A stretch of DNA of 64,000 bases from Chenopodium formosanum. Taxonomy: Eukaryota; Streptophyta; Magnoliopsida; Caryophyllales; Amaranthaceae. Positions 1 through 12,900 of the stretch are shown here, one piece after another; position 1 is the first letter of the stretch; every line of letters begins with the position of its first letter. The stretch covers positions 41,841,501-41,905,500 of the forward strand of contig CM044866.1 in assembly GCA_024500155.1 (NCBI GenBank). Direction: 5' to 3'. The position numbers and the translations under genes were made by a program. Below the pieces are notes generated by a model. It saw only the letters and a list, made by a program, of their open reading frames with translations. It had not been told where the DNA came from and searched no databases.

Positions 1-1
1 T

Positions 2-3000
2 AGAGTTGACAAGCAAGTGTGGGAGAGTCCTAGAGCAGCTGAAACTCCTATTTCTCCATCTCCAAGCAATCCAAAGTCTCCTAGCTCTTCCCGAAAATCA
101 CAGGTGACTAATGGAATTCAGTGCTTAAGGTGGTGGTATTTTATAATTTCTCATAGAGCTTTTCTCAACTTATCATTTGATCTTGCGGAAGTAGAAATTC
201 ATAATGTCATATATATCTGTCCTGCTGCTCACGTGCTCTATATCAGATAATAATTTGCAAACTTGTCAGTTGTCACCTTGATTAATTATGTCCTTTTGCA
301 GCAACACTTTAGGATTATTGAGGAGAAATTAGGGAGTCTTCTTTTCACCCTCTGAAATATTCTCAATAAAGAAGTCTGTTCATGTTGTTAGTGTTATGAT
401 GGTCACATAGTAGAACATTTTTATATATATTTGCCCAGGTTACTTCACATCTGCATTATCAACTTTCAATATTGTTGGGGCAGCTTGAATGTTCTAGTTT
501 ATCCTCCAGCTGGTTGAATTTCCTGAAAGGTTTTGAGTTGAGGAATTGAAATGTTTTTTGTAACCAACTTTTGGTGAAGTTTTGCTGGTTTGGCTCGGGT
601 GGGTTTCAGTTAAAGGAAAGTTCTACATTGTTATGCAGGCTAAAAGTGCATTTTTGAAGTAATGTTTCATTATATGTGGGCTTTCTAGAATGTAGATTGG
701 GTTTTCTTTAGGCGGGCCGCGTTAGTTTTTGATAAGGTTTTGGGTTGGGTCAGTGTTACCAGATTATGATATTGATCAGTCAGAGGCTCATGACTCTGAT
801 GAATTTGTACATTGTTCATTTTCGTTTCCAAATTTTGTGAAATGGCACTTGATCATTATGCAAGTTTAGAAACCTGCTTACAGTTGCAATGTTGATGCTT
901 ACTTTGCAGCCGACTACCCCATTTGTAGCAAGGAGGTCTTTTGCAGACGATGATGACAATTGGTCTGTGGCATCTTCGTATCCTTTCTTTTAACTACATC
1001 AGTTTGTCTTTGTATATTTATCCAGCTGTTTCAAGTCCTTTCTCGGTTGAACCTCATGAGAGGATTGTTGGTGATTGTAGTATCTTATTTGTGTCAAATT
1101 GTTCCATGTTTTATTTATTTATTTATTTATTTTTATATATTTTTTTTAAAATTTATCTTTTTTGCTTCAATTGGACCCCATCTTAATACCGCAACATCTA
1201 TGCTTCTGCATTTGTTGTAATTGCCTTTTAATCCGGTTTCTGGAATCTAGTCAGTGTGCAACTTTTTTCCTGAGTTAACAAAGTCAAATAAGACACATTA
1301 GGAGTTGTTCTTGGGACTGAATGTTAAGTATATGGCTATAAGCAGTTTCTATTCTTTATGTAGGCTTTTACTCAAGGATAGAGTCTAAAAAGTAGTCTTC
1401 TTGTTATAGTTTGAAATCTTTCACTTTTTGCTAGTCCTTGACCAACCTTTAATAGAGCACGGACTACAAGATCCAGAACTACTGTCGGTGTAGCTCCTAC
1501 ATTCACCTGTACTGATCGTTTGGAGAAACGCAAAGAGGTACTTGTGATGAGACTGAGGTCTCATTTGATGTGTATTTCATGGTTTAGAAATATTCCTCAG
1601 TTATTTTGATTTCTCCTTTCTAGTACTATGCAAAACTGGAGGAGAAACGCAAAGCTTTAGAAGCAGAGAAACGGGAGTATGAAGCTAGGACTAAGGTAAA
1701 TACCCATTTACCTATATGAAGTTTAAAGAGTTATGTTAAATTGGCTAGATAGTAGATACAGATTATTAACCGTGTGTCAATATTTTGTTTTTTGTTTACT
1801 ATCAAATACAGGAAGATGAAGAAGCAGCTATAAAGCAACTTAGGAAGAACATGATGTTCAGGGCTAATCCAGTTCCCAATTTCTACTATGAGAAGCCTCC
1901 ACCTAAGAAAGAGCTTAAGAAGGTACATGTCAATATTTTTTGTTTTTCATCCATATCTTAGAATCCAAGTCTAGGCTAGATGGTTCAGCTGCAATCTTGT
2001 TTTGTTTTTGTGTTTATAAGCTGTCAACTTTCTGCAGCTGGGTCTGGGTCCTCAATTTTATTTATTTATTTTTTTTGGTTGCGTTTCATTGCTGTCACTA
2101 AATAGTCTGAAGTCTGTATTTCTCATGCTTCATTGGCTAGGCCATACTTTGAAGTAGGAAGTTGGCATTAGGGTGTCTATGCCTCAGCTTCAATTTTTAT
2201 GTCCACTACAGGCTTTGATTCTTTCGCTTCATTTATGATCTCAACCTTTTGTTGCGTTGAGAAATGCAATTTTTTTTCTCCATTTGCAAATTAGAATCCC
2301 AAGTTCTGGCCTGTTTTTTTCCTACAATGTCAACTTCTTGGAATATTCTGGCTTTAAGTAATGGCCTTAGCACCCTAGTATATATTCTTCATTTGTAGCA
2401 CCAAAGATACAAAAAAGAAAATCATCTGTATTCTCTATGTTTAACACAAGTATTGAAAGGTTTTCGATTTTTCAAATGCAATTAAATGTGAGATTGTCAT
2501 TAGGAACTAAGCTAAATTCTGTATTACTTTTGATCTATTGATTCAGCCATCTGTTTCATGGATCTTCTGTTGGTGCTTTGGAAATTTATTCAAGTTTTGT
2601 GTCCTTTGATTTTTATTGTTCTCTTTGATGTTGGACAAACCTCTCTAAGTTCTCTTCTCATCTTTAGGGTTATAGATTTGATCACTAGGAGTAAAGTAAA
2701 ATTTGCTTGTTGTTGGTGGAAAATATGGCAGGATCTCCTTTCTATTTCTCTCTTTCCCGCTGAAATATAGTAAACCAAGATACATGCCTTTTATTGACTC
2801 TATAACACAGCTGATTCTCAGAGTTAATGTACCAAAGTTTTTGAGGGTACAACTTACTAACTTGCATCTTCAATTGGTATCCTAGCTTCCTACAACTCGT
2901 GCTGTGTCACCTAAATTTGGACGCCGAAAGAGCTGCAGTGATGCAATCAGCTCCCAGTCTGAGGATAAGAATAATGTACGTGCATCAAGGCGCAGCCTAG

Positions 3001-3155
3001 GAAACCTGAGAGAAAGCTCTTCCCCGAATAGCTCTACTCCTAAGAAGAAGGATCCACTAGTTAAGAGTCGGTTGAAGCAAGTGAAGGAGACTACCAAAAA
3101 CACTCCTGCTAAAATTACAGAGAAGAGCAGCCCGGATATTGCTGTTCATTCTTAA
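2..3155 (+). CDS. WDL: WVD2-like (WDL) TPX2-family microtubule-binding protein, 3' part
   Basis: Six exons are readable: 2-103, 910-977, 1456-1537, 1624-1695, 1812-1922 and 2886-3155 (TAA). All junctions are GT/AG and the frame stays open across them. The gene continues left of the window, so the start is not seen. The diagnostic TPX2 C-terminal region runs through exons 3-5: an APTFTCTDRLEKRKEYY stretch, the KLEEK motif, an acidic/basic coiled-coil segment and the FRANPVPNFYYE core. It is followed in exon 6 by the SPKFGRRKSCSDA motif typical of WVD2/WDL proteins. These proteins bind cortical microtubules and affect anisotropic growth; that role is family knowledge. The last exon encodes a Ser/Lys-rich basic tail. 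The gene looks intact within the window. The exon 3 acceptor was chosen at 1455 because it alone preserves the frame (SARTTRSRTT). Confidence 0.9.
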
Positions 3156-4748
3156 TGATCAGTAGGCTTACTTGTGGTATCGTGTGGGTCGAGATTTTGG
3201 AATTTCTTGGCTTTTTAGCGTTTTTATTCCTTTTTTTGCTCTTTATCCTGAAGAATAGGTAACGGAAAGGGAAAGATGGAAAAGAAAACACCTCCACTTG
3301 GGAAAAGAAATTCCTTTCCTTTTCTCTCAACCTTGATTATTTTTCGACTGACTTGTTTCCCGTGTTTCTTTTTTCTTTTGTGTGACATGTGTTGTATATC
3401 TCTGTAACTTATAATAGTACATAATGTATACCATTAAAAAGTCATTAAGTCCTTGTATTTTTCACTTGTTTGATTGTGGGATTAATGGGGATGTGATCTA
3501 ACTATCTGTTGTTAACACAGAATTCTTGGTTTGGTATGCCTTTTTTGCCTTGTACTTTCATGTTCTGCATTAATGTCCTGTCCTTGATTTTATGTACTTC
3601 GTATAATATATGCTTCATGAATTCTGTAAGCAATGTCATCAGATTTTCTGACTGAAGTTTGTGTAATTTTACTGCATGATGCTAATGTTTCGTTTCCGTA
3701 TATTCAAAGTTACATACGATTTTACCTCTTTTGGTTCAGAATAAGAAGCCTTCTCAGTCTCACAAGGGAAAAGCTTAAACTGAAAGGCATTTTCATTAGT
3801 TTTCTGGACAGCTTCTGCTACAGAAATTAGGTTACCGTGGCTGAAGTAGCTAATCACATTCCTTTGTAACTTGTTCTAAACTTCTAACTTCTTCTCTAAT
3901 CTATAAATGTTTAACTATTTTTGTAAAATCTAATTAAAATTATTTCTTGAATCACAATTTTTTTTCTTTTAAATATTTTTGAAGAAAGTATATATATGCT
4001 CTAAAATTAGTGAATATTGTGATATTAAAAAAATAAACTTGAATAATTTTGTATTTTCTTGATATATGGATATTTAGCCATTTTTTTTCCCAATACTTGA
4101 TGTTAATTGTTTGGAATTTGTGCTTGTACTCCGTACTAATTAAAAACACAAATTCTCCAAAAAGACGGATGTGCGTTAATTTATTGTAAGACGACTTAAA
4201 GTTATCTTAAAAATATTTAAAGGTTACCCTTTATACTACTAAAGTTATTATTTTTAATAATAAATTTTATTTTTACAAAAACTTATAATGTATTAGACTA
4301 ATCATATTAGCCTTTTTTAGTATGAATTTCAATGATAAATTAAAAGTTATCCTTACCCCTAACTAATTGTTTTACAATAAAATTAACGTATATCTGTCTT
4401 ATGCAAGACTTATTGAATCAAAAATAGTTGGGGAGATTTCAAATGGTGCAAAACTGTGCATGTGGTTTGGAGTCCTCTAGACTTTGTCATTTGAAAAAAA
4501 ATAAAACTAAGCAAAACTTTTGTTTGGCATTTTTGTGACTGCTTATAATCTACTCAAAATTCTCTTTAGAAACACACTTCGAATGTTGTCCTCCAAATTG
4601 CCTTGAAACTTATTCGCGAACCTAAAGGAATTGATTAGTATCTAAAGCAACAATGAACATTTTGAGACCGGAAAGTAACATGGTACGGAGTGCTAAATGA
4701 CGTCTATTAAAGGATCTATTGAGAGCTTGGAAAACCTTAATTCTATGA
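3156..4748. other. WDL 3' UTR and AT-rich intergenic DNA
   Basis: The first few hundred bases after the WDL stop are T-rich and without an ORF, as expected of a 3' UTR; the polyadenylation site cannot be fixed by eye. From about 3860 the DNA becomes very AT-rich, with A and T runs and no coding signal. No RNA gene is recognised. Confidence 0.55.
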
Positions 4749-4759
4749 AAGATAAATAG

Positions 4760-4878
4760 CAGAGGAGTGGAGGGGTTGTTTCATCCCTCCATCTCGCCTA
4801 GGTGTGACCTAGGTTCGACTTCTCATCATAGAAGGAGGATCCCCCATATCTTATCTTAAAAAAAAAAAATTAGAAAAC
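4760..4878 (+). mobile_element. tRNA-derived SINE
   Basis: The element is about 119 bp. It has an A-box-like segment near 4760-4778 (agcagaggagtggagg), a B-box-like GGTTCGACTT near 4812-4821, and an A-run tail ending about 4870. Flanks 4749-4759 (aagataaatag) and 4879-4889 (aagatagatag) match at 10 of 11 bases and look like an aged target-site duplication. Layout and internal motifs resemble the minus-strand SINE at 46458-46590, so the two may belong to one family. Such elements are non-coding, carry an internal pol III promoter and are mobilised by LINEs. Confidence 0.6.
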
Positions 4879-5389
4879 AAGATAGATAGTAAGTATACAT
4901 ATATACTTATAGTCTTTTCTTTTTTCTTTTTTTTTTTTTTTAATTTTTTTTTTTAAACAATTATATAGTGATTCTTGAATGAACATTTGTGGGAAATTCA
5001 TTATAAAAAATTAATTGTTCTAAAGTGGTTATTCATTAAAAAATGTTGTAAATAAGGCTGATTGAGTAACCTTTGTAAGACTGATCGAGTAACCCTATAA
5101 CATTGACGAAGTTACACTTGTATTCTTGTAACATTAACCGAGTAACCTTGTGTATTCAATTACATATAAAAGTTAGTGTATTCCAAAAGGTATTTCTAAG
5201 CTCAACATAAAAAACTTGGGTATAATCATTTAAACACAATTTCGACGGTTCAGTTCTCAACAACTCTGCAGTAGCAGGAATATCATCAAAGACAACACTC
5301 TGACAGTTGTTGGAGCGCGCACCTTCAATCTCGGCAATACCAAGGTTTTCATAACATAAACTACTTCACTTCACAAAGGCATTCTTCTA

Positions 5390-5759
5390 GCTCTCGAGAA
5401 AGAGATCAAGAAAATTCACAACAAAGGTGATAATCTGCTAGTCATCAACTCCGTTATAGGTACTTGGTCAATTTCATGTCAGATCGATCATATCATTACA
5501 GACAAACGCTACCTTCTTAGCAAATTCAACAAATGGAGCATCCGACATATTTTTCGAGAGGCAAATAAAGCGGCAGACTGGGCTGCTAATGTGGGTCATT
5601 TAGTTATCAATAGAATGGACATCAATCCTTGTAGCAACTCTTCTTTAATTCCTATCATTTCTTCAGATGTATTAGAAATTCCCCTCGTACTAAGAGTTTT
5701 CTAATTTTTCTTCTTTTTCTTACCTTATTAAAAAAAGGAAAGAAAAAAAAAAAAAAAAA
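5390..5759 (+). mobile_element. 3' end of an L1-type LINE (RNase H domain fragment)
   Basis: An open stretch from about 5390 to a TAA at 5702-5704 encodes the C-terminal part of a plant RNase H-like domain (RVT_3 type). It shows an ALEKEIKKIHNKGDN-like start, then KWSIRHIFREANKAADW; the HxFREANxxAD pattern, with its catalytic-type Asp, is characteristic. The stop is followed by a short 3' UTR and a long A-rich tail (about 5728-5759). Everything upstream (reverse transcriptase and endonuclease) is missing, so this is a 5'-truncated dead copy. No clear target-site duplication was found. An older LINE 3' fragment fused to other repeats is the alternative. Confidence 0.7.
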
Positions 5760-6539
5760 GACCAACTAAAAATTCTTTCATATGTAGACATTGATCAAAA
5801 GGAATGGTCCGAATGAAGTCATAATTTTTTTGGTTCTCCCAAGTCCCAACATTATTTAGCAAAGTAGCAAATGAAGGTTCGTTTACAAAGTTACAAAACA
5901 TCGCAATTTCTGATATTTGTTCCGAACTATTTTATTGGGCCCCTAATTTCTGCTGGACTTTTACAAGCAAAAGAGTCTAGCATTGGCCATTTTCTACATT
6001 CACATCAATTGTTAAATTTTGAGAAGGACGTCTTTGGTTCTTAGTTATTCTACGTAACCCCAATTATTGGAGGCAATTTTAAACGAGGAAGTTTAACTTT
6101 GAGCAAGTCAAGATCATACAGCTCTAGCTTCAATTATTAATAATTTTCTAAAATTAAGTTCAAGCCCAATTATAGTTCAATTTGAGATGAGAGTTATACA
6201 TACGCCGCAAAAATAAATAATAAAATAGTTATTACTCGTCTATACAATATGCAATGTTTAGAAATAATGCATTGTAATTTTGGATGTCATAAACTCCTTT
6301 GTAAGACTATAATATATTTTGTACGTATTCTTTTTCTTCAAAATCAATATATGTTTACCTAATATTAATGATATCTAATAAAAGAATTGTATTTTATCGG
6401 GTAATACATTTTACACTCTACCACACACATTAGATATTTTAGCCTAACATATACAAAGTACTCCGTATATTAATAATAATAGAGGGTGGAGAGGATGAAA
6501 ATAAAGAATACAAGTAATATAAAAGCAAATCGTATGATT

Positions 6540-6582
<43 letters not shown>

Positions 6583-7368
6583 AATCGTCAATTATGAGAG
6601 ATGGGATAATATAACTACTCGTATTTATTTTAAACAGAGAACGCATAAACTTGATTTACAAGAGAGACATAAATTTAACTAAAACATTTTCAAGTGGGAA
6701 AACAAGTATCAAACTATCATCCAACTAAACTTAGTTTACAACTTTACATAGTCCAATACCATTGGCCCCATAGTATTTAAGTTGGTGGTGATGGGTTTGA
6801 ATTATTTGGCATATGCCATTTATTATGGAGGCAAAAAATCTCAAAAATTTCAAGGTCTCAATACAATTATGCAATGAACATTGAAATAAATGGAAAAAGT
6901 TGTTAAAATTTAGATAGCATTATATTGCTTTATCATTTAGAAAGAATTATAATCCACTCATTATATTCATATTATTTTATAAGTCCAAAAGTTATGCTTT
7001 ATCCTATTGTCTTGGAGATTCATACAAGACAAGTTAAGCTTTCACCATTAACTTAGCTTCATTGAACATCTTTCCTCCATTTTTTGTAGCACAATTCAAG
7101 CTTAATTTATTTCCAAATTAGTTAGTTATTATGATTATTGCGTGTTTTATTATTACCTTGCACGTCACATTTTCATATTGTTTGCCATTTTTGAGTGTGA
7201 ACATTCTCATCAATTATTTGAATTATATAGTTGTTAACGTAATTATTAAATGTAACATGATGAAAATATGTCATTGCCTTAGCTTTTTAGTTTAGTTTGT
7301 TTCATTGTTTATATAATTGAGGTTATTACTTGCTACCCTTTGCATTGTTGATAAGAGTAGATATTATC
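5760..7368. other. AT-rich intergenic DNA with long poly(A) tract
   Basis: No coding region or RNA gene is recognised. An uninterrupted A-run of about 38 bases occupies roughly 6541-6578 and may be the tail of a decayed retroposon. The segment just before 7369 contains TATATAA-like sequence (about 7311-7317), which could serve as a core promoter for the exon at 7369. Confidence 0.5.
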
Positions 7369-7519
7369 ATGGGCAATTGCATTACTAGAGATTCCGATCC
7401 TCCTCCTAAAGACGATGCCGATGCCGATGCCGATGCCGATGCCGATGCAAAGGAGAGTGGAGCTTTAGCAATTGATGCAACTTTCAGTTTGCCTTCTCCT
7501 TTACCAGAGTGGCCTTCAG
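7369..7519 (+). pseudogene. Orphan first exon of a VPS62/DUF946 gene (or alternative first exon)
   Basis: From ATG 7369 the frame encodes about 50 residues: MGNCITRDSDPPPKDD, an Asp-Ala repeat, then FSLPSPLPEWPSG. The end matches the first-exon end of the VPS62 gene downstream (FPSPLPSWTNG at 10152-10185). The splice donor (G|GTAACT at 7519/7520) has the same phase, one base of a Gly codon. No matching downstream exons occur before 9939, so this is either the remnant of a tandem copy or an alternative first exon spliced to 10808. The MGNC start would be a substrate for N-myristoylation and possibly palmitoylation, unlike the signal-peptide-like start of the downstream exon 1. Homology to the family is clear; function is undecided. 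Confidence 0.6.
7414..7449 (+). repeat. GATGCC hexanucleotide microsatellite in coding frame
   Basis: Five GATGCC units followed by GATGCA, in frame, give six Asp-Ala dipeptides in the orphan exon. The unit length is a multiple of three, so copy-number change would keep the frame. Confidence 0.85.
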
Positions 7520-8073
7520 GTAACTCATAACCGCTAGCTATTTTCTCTCTTGCTTTGATATCGTAGTAATTTGCATCATGTGATCTACACATAAATTAAC
7601 GACTTGTTTGGTAGGTGGTAATAAACAATGAAATATTATTGAACGGTTGAACCTTTTCTTCACATAATCTATACTTTAGATTTATGTATGTAATTATGTA
7701 CATTCTTCGTATTACTCCATTAAATTTGGAGCAACTCAATATTAGTTCATGTAATAGAGTTTGGCTAATTTATATTCTGTACTTCGTATTGTATTATATT
7801 TATATATTATATCAAAATTAATCTATTGACTGTTTCTAAGCTCACACCCCATTTCTTCTCTATAAATTGATGCATCAAACTCAACAAAAATTTAAATTGA
7901 GCTCAACCTTGTGTCACGTGCTAAGTGTACGGATTTTGCTAAGTTACTTTGTGTAAATTTGAGTGGAGTTTTGATTGAGTTTGACCTAAGGTTGTCGGGG
8001 AAAGTTAAACATATTTGAGAAGTTCGTTCAAGGAGTAAAATATCTCTTGAAGTATTAAATTACCCTAAATATA

Positions 8074-8162
8074 CTACCTCCGTTATATATTAGTTGCAAC
8101 TTTAGAATATTTTATATTTTCAAATAATACTCTAAATTGCAACTAATATTCAACGGAGGTAG
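8074..8162. mobile_element. Stowaway-like MITE (hairpin, TA duplication)
   Basis: Inverted repeats start CTACCTCCGTT and end AACGGAGGTAG, with TA on both sides (8072-8073 and 8163-8164). The arms continue inward through a TAGTTGCAACTTTAGA-like segment, so most of the 89 bp can fold into one hairpin. A TA target and CTCCGT-type ends are the hallmarks of Tc1/mariner-derived Stowaway MITEs. Confidence 0.8.
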
Positions 8163-9938
8163 TATATACCTCTTCAATCCTTCAATTCTCTAGGTTGCAA
8201 AACACTGATTTTGTGTCTAGTTCGTTCAACCTGTAATCACATCCTGTGGAACGTGGGATTGCCAATATCTAAGGTCATTGGTGTGACGATTTTGATTTAT
8301 TATCCTCATTTAGGCTATGTTTTTCTCTCTTTAGTGTATTGAAAAATTGGTGTTGACCTAGAATATGGATTAAACTAGATCGTAATGGAAACACTTATCG
8401 TCCTATGAGCTGCAAATTTATTTTTTCAGTTTGCGGTCAAGTTAGTACAAAATCTTTATAATTCGGTGCAATTTCTACCCTACTCCTGGAGTACCGAAAC
8501 AATCATAGATTTAAATTATGCCTAATATTTGCGTATTTGTTTTATAATTCGGCGCAATTTCTATCTTACTCTTCGAGTACCGAATCAATTTTTTTAAGTC
8601 AGAGTTGTTTTAAATTAGAAATAAAAAAAAAAGCCATTAAACATTAGGCTTTTTAAGGTTTTGTTTGTTTGTTTATTTATTTATTTTATTTATTTATTTT
8701 TCCTATTTTAATAAAAAAAGTTATTGATGCTGAAACTGGTCCAAACTAGCCTGGTTCAGGTTTTGGATAATTTTATCGTTATGGTCTGTTTATGGTTTAG
8801 TATAGCCGATCAGGCTTCTTTGGGCCTTAAATTTTAAATTTCATATTTGCAATTTGCCCAATGAACAACCTTAAACTCTGGTGAACAATATAATACCACT
8901 TTAAACAAATCTATCCATAACTTTTATAGTACGTATGATGAAAATTATCTGTAATACTCTCTATTATTTAATTGCTCCAATTTAATAATTTAATTGTGCA
9001 CGTATGTTAACTTTTCCTAATACTGTAATATCTTTAATTATCAATAAAAATAAGCTGTAAAAATGTAAAATTCAAAAATTATACATTGAGACGATTTCAA
9101 CATATACTAAATGACTACTTTATTTTCTTATGTATCAATCACTAATGTTGGTTAAAATTAATTGTATGTATGAACAATGCCAAAAATTAAAGTCAAAATA
9201 GGAAACTTAAAAAAAAAGGAAGGAGTAATAATACTCATAAAAAGGTACCAACTGTCTATCTTATCCAAAACCATAAGAAAGGAATCAAATCAAGCTAGAA
9301 AAGGAAGAATACAATTGGACATATCAAAAACAATGAATCATATGATGTCATTCATATCAAACATTTATGTGAGATTTATATAAAAAAAATCATGAATTAC
9401 CTTTTAGGATTGATCATATTTATCAATAATAATTGATATTAAACAATAATTGCTTCAAAAACCATTCCTATATATAGCCCCAAATACCATTCACTAAGCT
9501 TCAAAAACACCGCACAATAAAACTACACCCTCAAAGATATGTGTATCAACCCTTGTTTCCATATACTCATGTAGCTAGTCGAGCTTATAATTACATATCC
9601 GTGGGAGACATAGTGTTGGTCGGTGATGCCAAATATCTAGGGTCACGGGTGCTATTAGGCAATAATAGCTTTCAACAAAATAAAGTGGCAACACAACAAA
9701 AATAAGGAAAAGCCGTTATTTAGCTAGATGAGCTAATCTAGGACAAAGCCAAACAAACAAGGTGGAAAAATTCTTAATCAAAATTATTATTCCCAATTTT
9801 CTTTATTAAAGGGGATAATCATGTCCATGATTAGCTTATTTCTATAGGTAGGGTAGAAGTCTCCCAAAGGGGGACTACATTGTTCCCTAAATATGAGAAA
9901 TTAAATTAATATTAATTTTTCTAATTAATATTAATTAA
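8163..9938. other. Intergenic DNA upstream of the VPS62 gene
   Basis: AT-rich and without a credible gene. Two copies of a segment beginning ATTCGGTGCAATTTCTA / ATTCGGCGCAATTTCTA lie about 100 bp apart near 8460-8600, forming a degenerate tandem duplication. A TATATATA-type box near 9470 precedes a C/A-rich stretch resembling a transcript leader. If used, the 5' UTR of the VPS62 gene would be about 440 bases or contain an intron. Confidence 0.45.
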
Positions 9939-12900
9939 ATGGGTGTCATAAACTCTCAAATTTTGTTGCTATTATCATTGATAATAGCATTAATCCTAGG
10001 CAATTGTCTTTGTTACAAACAATCCAAAAATCTTCCAAACATTGATGTTGTTTCAAGAAACACTTCAAATGATTCAAGTTTTGGTGATGTTTATCATCAT
10101 AAGCTTAATGTTGTTTCAAGAAGAAACTTCCGAATTGATTCATCATCTTTCAATTTCCCATCTCCATTACCTTCATGGACGAATGGTAAATTTCCTTTAA
10201 CTCCCTTTCTCTCATCTTGTTTAATCAATTTAGTTATTTTAATTTTTATCTATATATATTTTTTTAATTGAATCAAAACATAATATATATTTTGTTTGTA
10301 TATGCATTTTGTGAGAAACTTTGTATGCTCAATTTTATAATGATTATATTTAATTATTTTCATTTGGGGTTCTAATAGGATGGTTTAATTTGATTTTATT
10401 ATATAGTCTAATGTAAGAAATATGCACATGATACATAAGTTAAACATCTTTTCTGCATTGTAGTTTGAATGTCATAATATATTATTTGAGCTATAAAATG
10501 TAAGCATATTTTTTTTTTTTTGAAAGAAAATGTAAGCTACATTATTAAAAAAGCAAACAACAATAACTAAAGCAACTAAATTGCACTTTCAATTGAAATT
10601 TCATACAGAGCATTTAGTACTCCGTATATTATAATTGTATATAAAACATAATTAAAAAAAAAAGATAAAAAAAAAAACAAAGATGGTAGGTATAATAACT
10701 CATTTGTTGTTGGTCTTGAGTTCAAACCTTGTGACATGAGAAGGGTGTCACGTAACACATATACTTTCTTAGGAAAACTGTTTAATATATTTTTCTTTGG
10801 CAAATAGGTGGCGGATTTGCAACGGGCACAATCGATTTTGGAGGACTAGTAGTAGCCGAAGTGACAAATTTCACCAAAGTATGGGCAACTTATAATGGAG
10901 GACCAGACGATGGAGGGGCTACATTTTTCGAGCCAATTGGGCTACCAGAAGGGTTTTATTTGTTAGGGTACTACGCCCAACCTAACAATAGACCTTTATA
11001 TGGGCGTGTTCTAGTAGGCAAAGATACTAGTAATCCTGCTAATCCAACGTTAAAGTGGCCCGTTGACTATGCCCTTGTTTGGAGTAGCAAATCTCAAGAT
11101 GTTAAAGAAGACACTCCTGGCTACATTTGGGCTCCTATACCAAAAGATGGGTACCAAGCTGTGGGTCTTGTTGTTACCTCCACGCCCGAGAAGCCGCCCC
11201 TAGAGAAGGTTCGATGTGTTCGATCTGATTTTACTACGTTGTGTGAACCCGACGATTGGGTATGGGGCAAAACTGGTGGTGTTGATTCTGATGAGTTTAA
11301 CATTTTTGAGTCCAGACCTGTAAGGAAAGGAAAACAGGTACTCATAATCACTAGTAGTGTACACTTTTTATCTTTTTTCTATTCTAATAGTGTAACTATT
11401 TTCTATTTGAAATTAATAGTCAAACTAAATCTAAAACTCCATGTTAGTCAATAACCGTCAATTTATAGGTGATAATTTGTGCTCATATAGTCACATGTAA
11501 ATAGGGAGTCCAATTCTACTATTCTTTTGGTTTCACATTTGTGTTAATATTTATTAAGATCCCATCATCCAGTTAGAATAATTTAAAAATATGTTTTTGT
11601 ATATAAATGGCACATAAAAATGTTGGACAAAAATTTTGCTTTATAAATGAGCTGAAAAATGTTTTAGCTAGTCGAAACAAAATATTTTGTCCTAAGAACA
11701 AGTAAAAACATTGGTAAAAATGTAAAACATAATAAGTGAAACAAAAGATTTAAATTTGTTATAGTAGTATCAAAACAATAATGATTAATTAGCATTCTTA
11801 TCACTACAATACTTGCCAAAATCTTAATTTAGTTTAAAATTAAATCATTTTAAATCCAGTGCAATGACTAAGACAATGGAGAATGTTCTATGTACAACCG
11901 GTTGCACTTTATGCACATTACACTTGATATTATCTCTTTGATCATCATGTGCATTTGCTACCTTGATTGTTACCCTGCAAAGTACAATAATAACCAGTTG
12001 TATGGTAAAAATCCTCGACAATTGTGATATTGCACCAGTGCACCACTAATCCTTTCAAGTTTCAAATTTTCTCTTGATTGTCATAAACTAGCTTAAATTG
12101 TAATGCTAACATGTTGATTGAAACATAAACAGGCATCAGCAGTGAGCGCAGGCACATTTTTGGCTAAAAGTGGTGGAGGAACAACAGTGGAAACTCCTCT
12201 CTTAGTCTGCTTAAAATATGCCCTAAAAAACAACACTTACATGCCCAATTTACAACAACTTGAAGCACTCATCAAGACCTACGCTCCTAAGGTATACATT
12301 CACCCAAAAGAAGAATATCTACCTTCATCAGTTGATTGGTTCTTCCAAAATGGAGCGTTATTGTACAAGAAAGGTGACGAGTCAAATCCGGTCCCTATTG
12401 ATCCCTCGGGCTCTAACCTCCCCCAAGGCGGCACCAATGATGGCGAATATTGGATAGACCTTCCAAGGGATAAAAACGAAAGGGAGAGAGCCAAGAAAGG
12501 TGACATGGGATCAGCCTGCGCGTATTACCACATTAAGCCTATGCTTGCAGGAACATACACTGACTTAGCAATATGGCTGTTTTACCCATTTAATGGACCG
12601 TCAAGAGCTAAAGTCGGGTTTTTCACCATACCATTAGGGGAAATAGGGGAGCATGTAGGAGATTGGGAACATATAACCTTAAGAATTAGTAATTTTAATG
12701 GTTTGTTAATGAAGGTGTTTTTTTCACAACATGCTGGGGGTGAATGGGTGTACCCTCCTGACCTTGAATTCGGCGATGGTAATAGAATTCAAGGGTATGC
12801 TTCATTGCACGGCCATGCTAATTACCGGAAAGCAGGGGATGTTCTACAAGACGGGAATGAAGAAGGGACTGATAAATTTGTCGGAATAAGGAATGATACT

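Noticed and set aside
4812..4822. GGTTCGA tRNA-like B box taken as a tRNA gene
   Set aside because: No cloverleaf can be drawn and an A-tail and flanking duplication indicate a SINE.
9177..9383. 68-codon Lys/Ile-rich frame
   Set aside because: Low complexity, AT-rich, no similarity; expected by chance.
10684..10770. SINE in VPS62 intron 1
   Set aside because: A B-box-like GAGTTCAAACC is present but no A-tail on the proper side or target duplication was found; kept only as a remark.
11338..11454. Extension of the VPS62 second exon to a stop at 11454
   Set aside because: The extension is AT-rich with no family similarity; the GT at 11338 joins in frame to the conserved exon at 12133.
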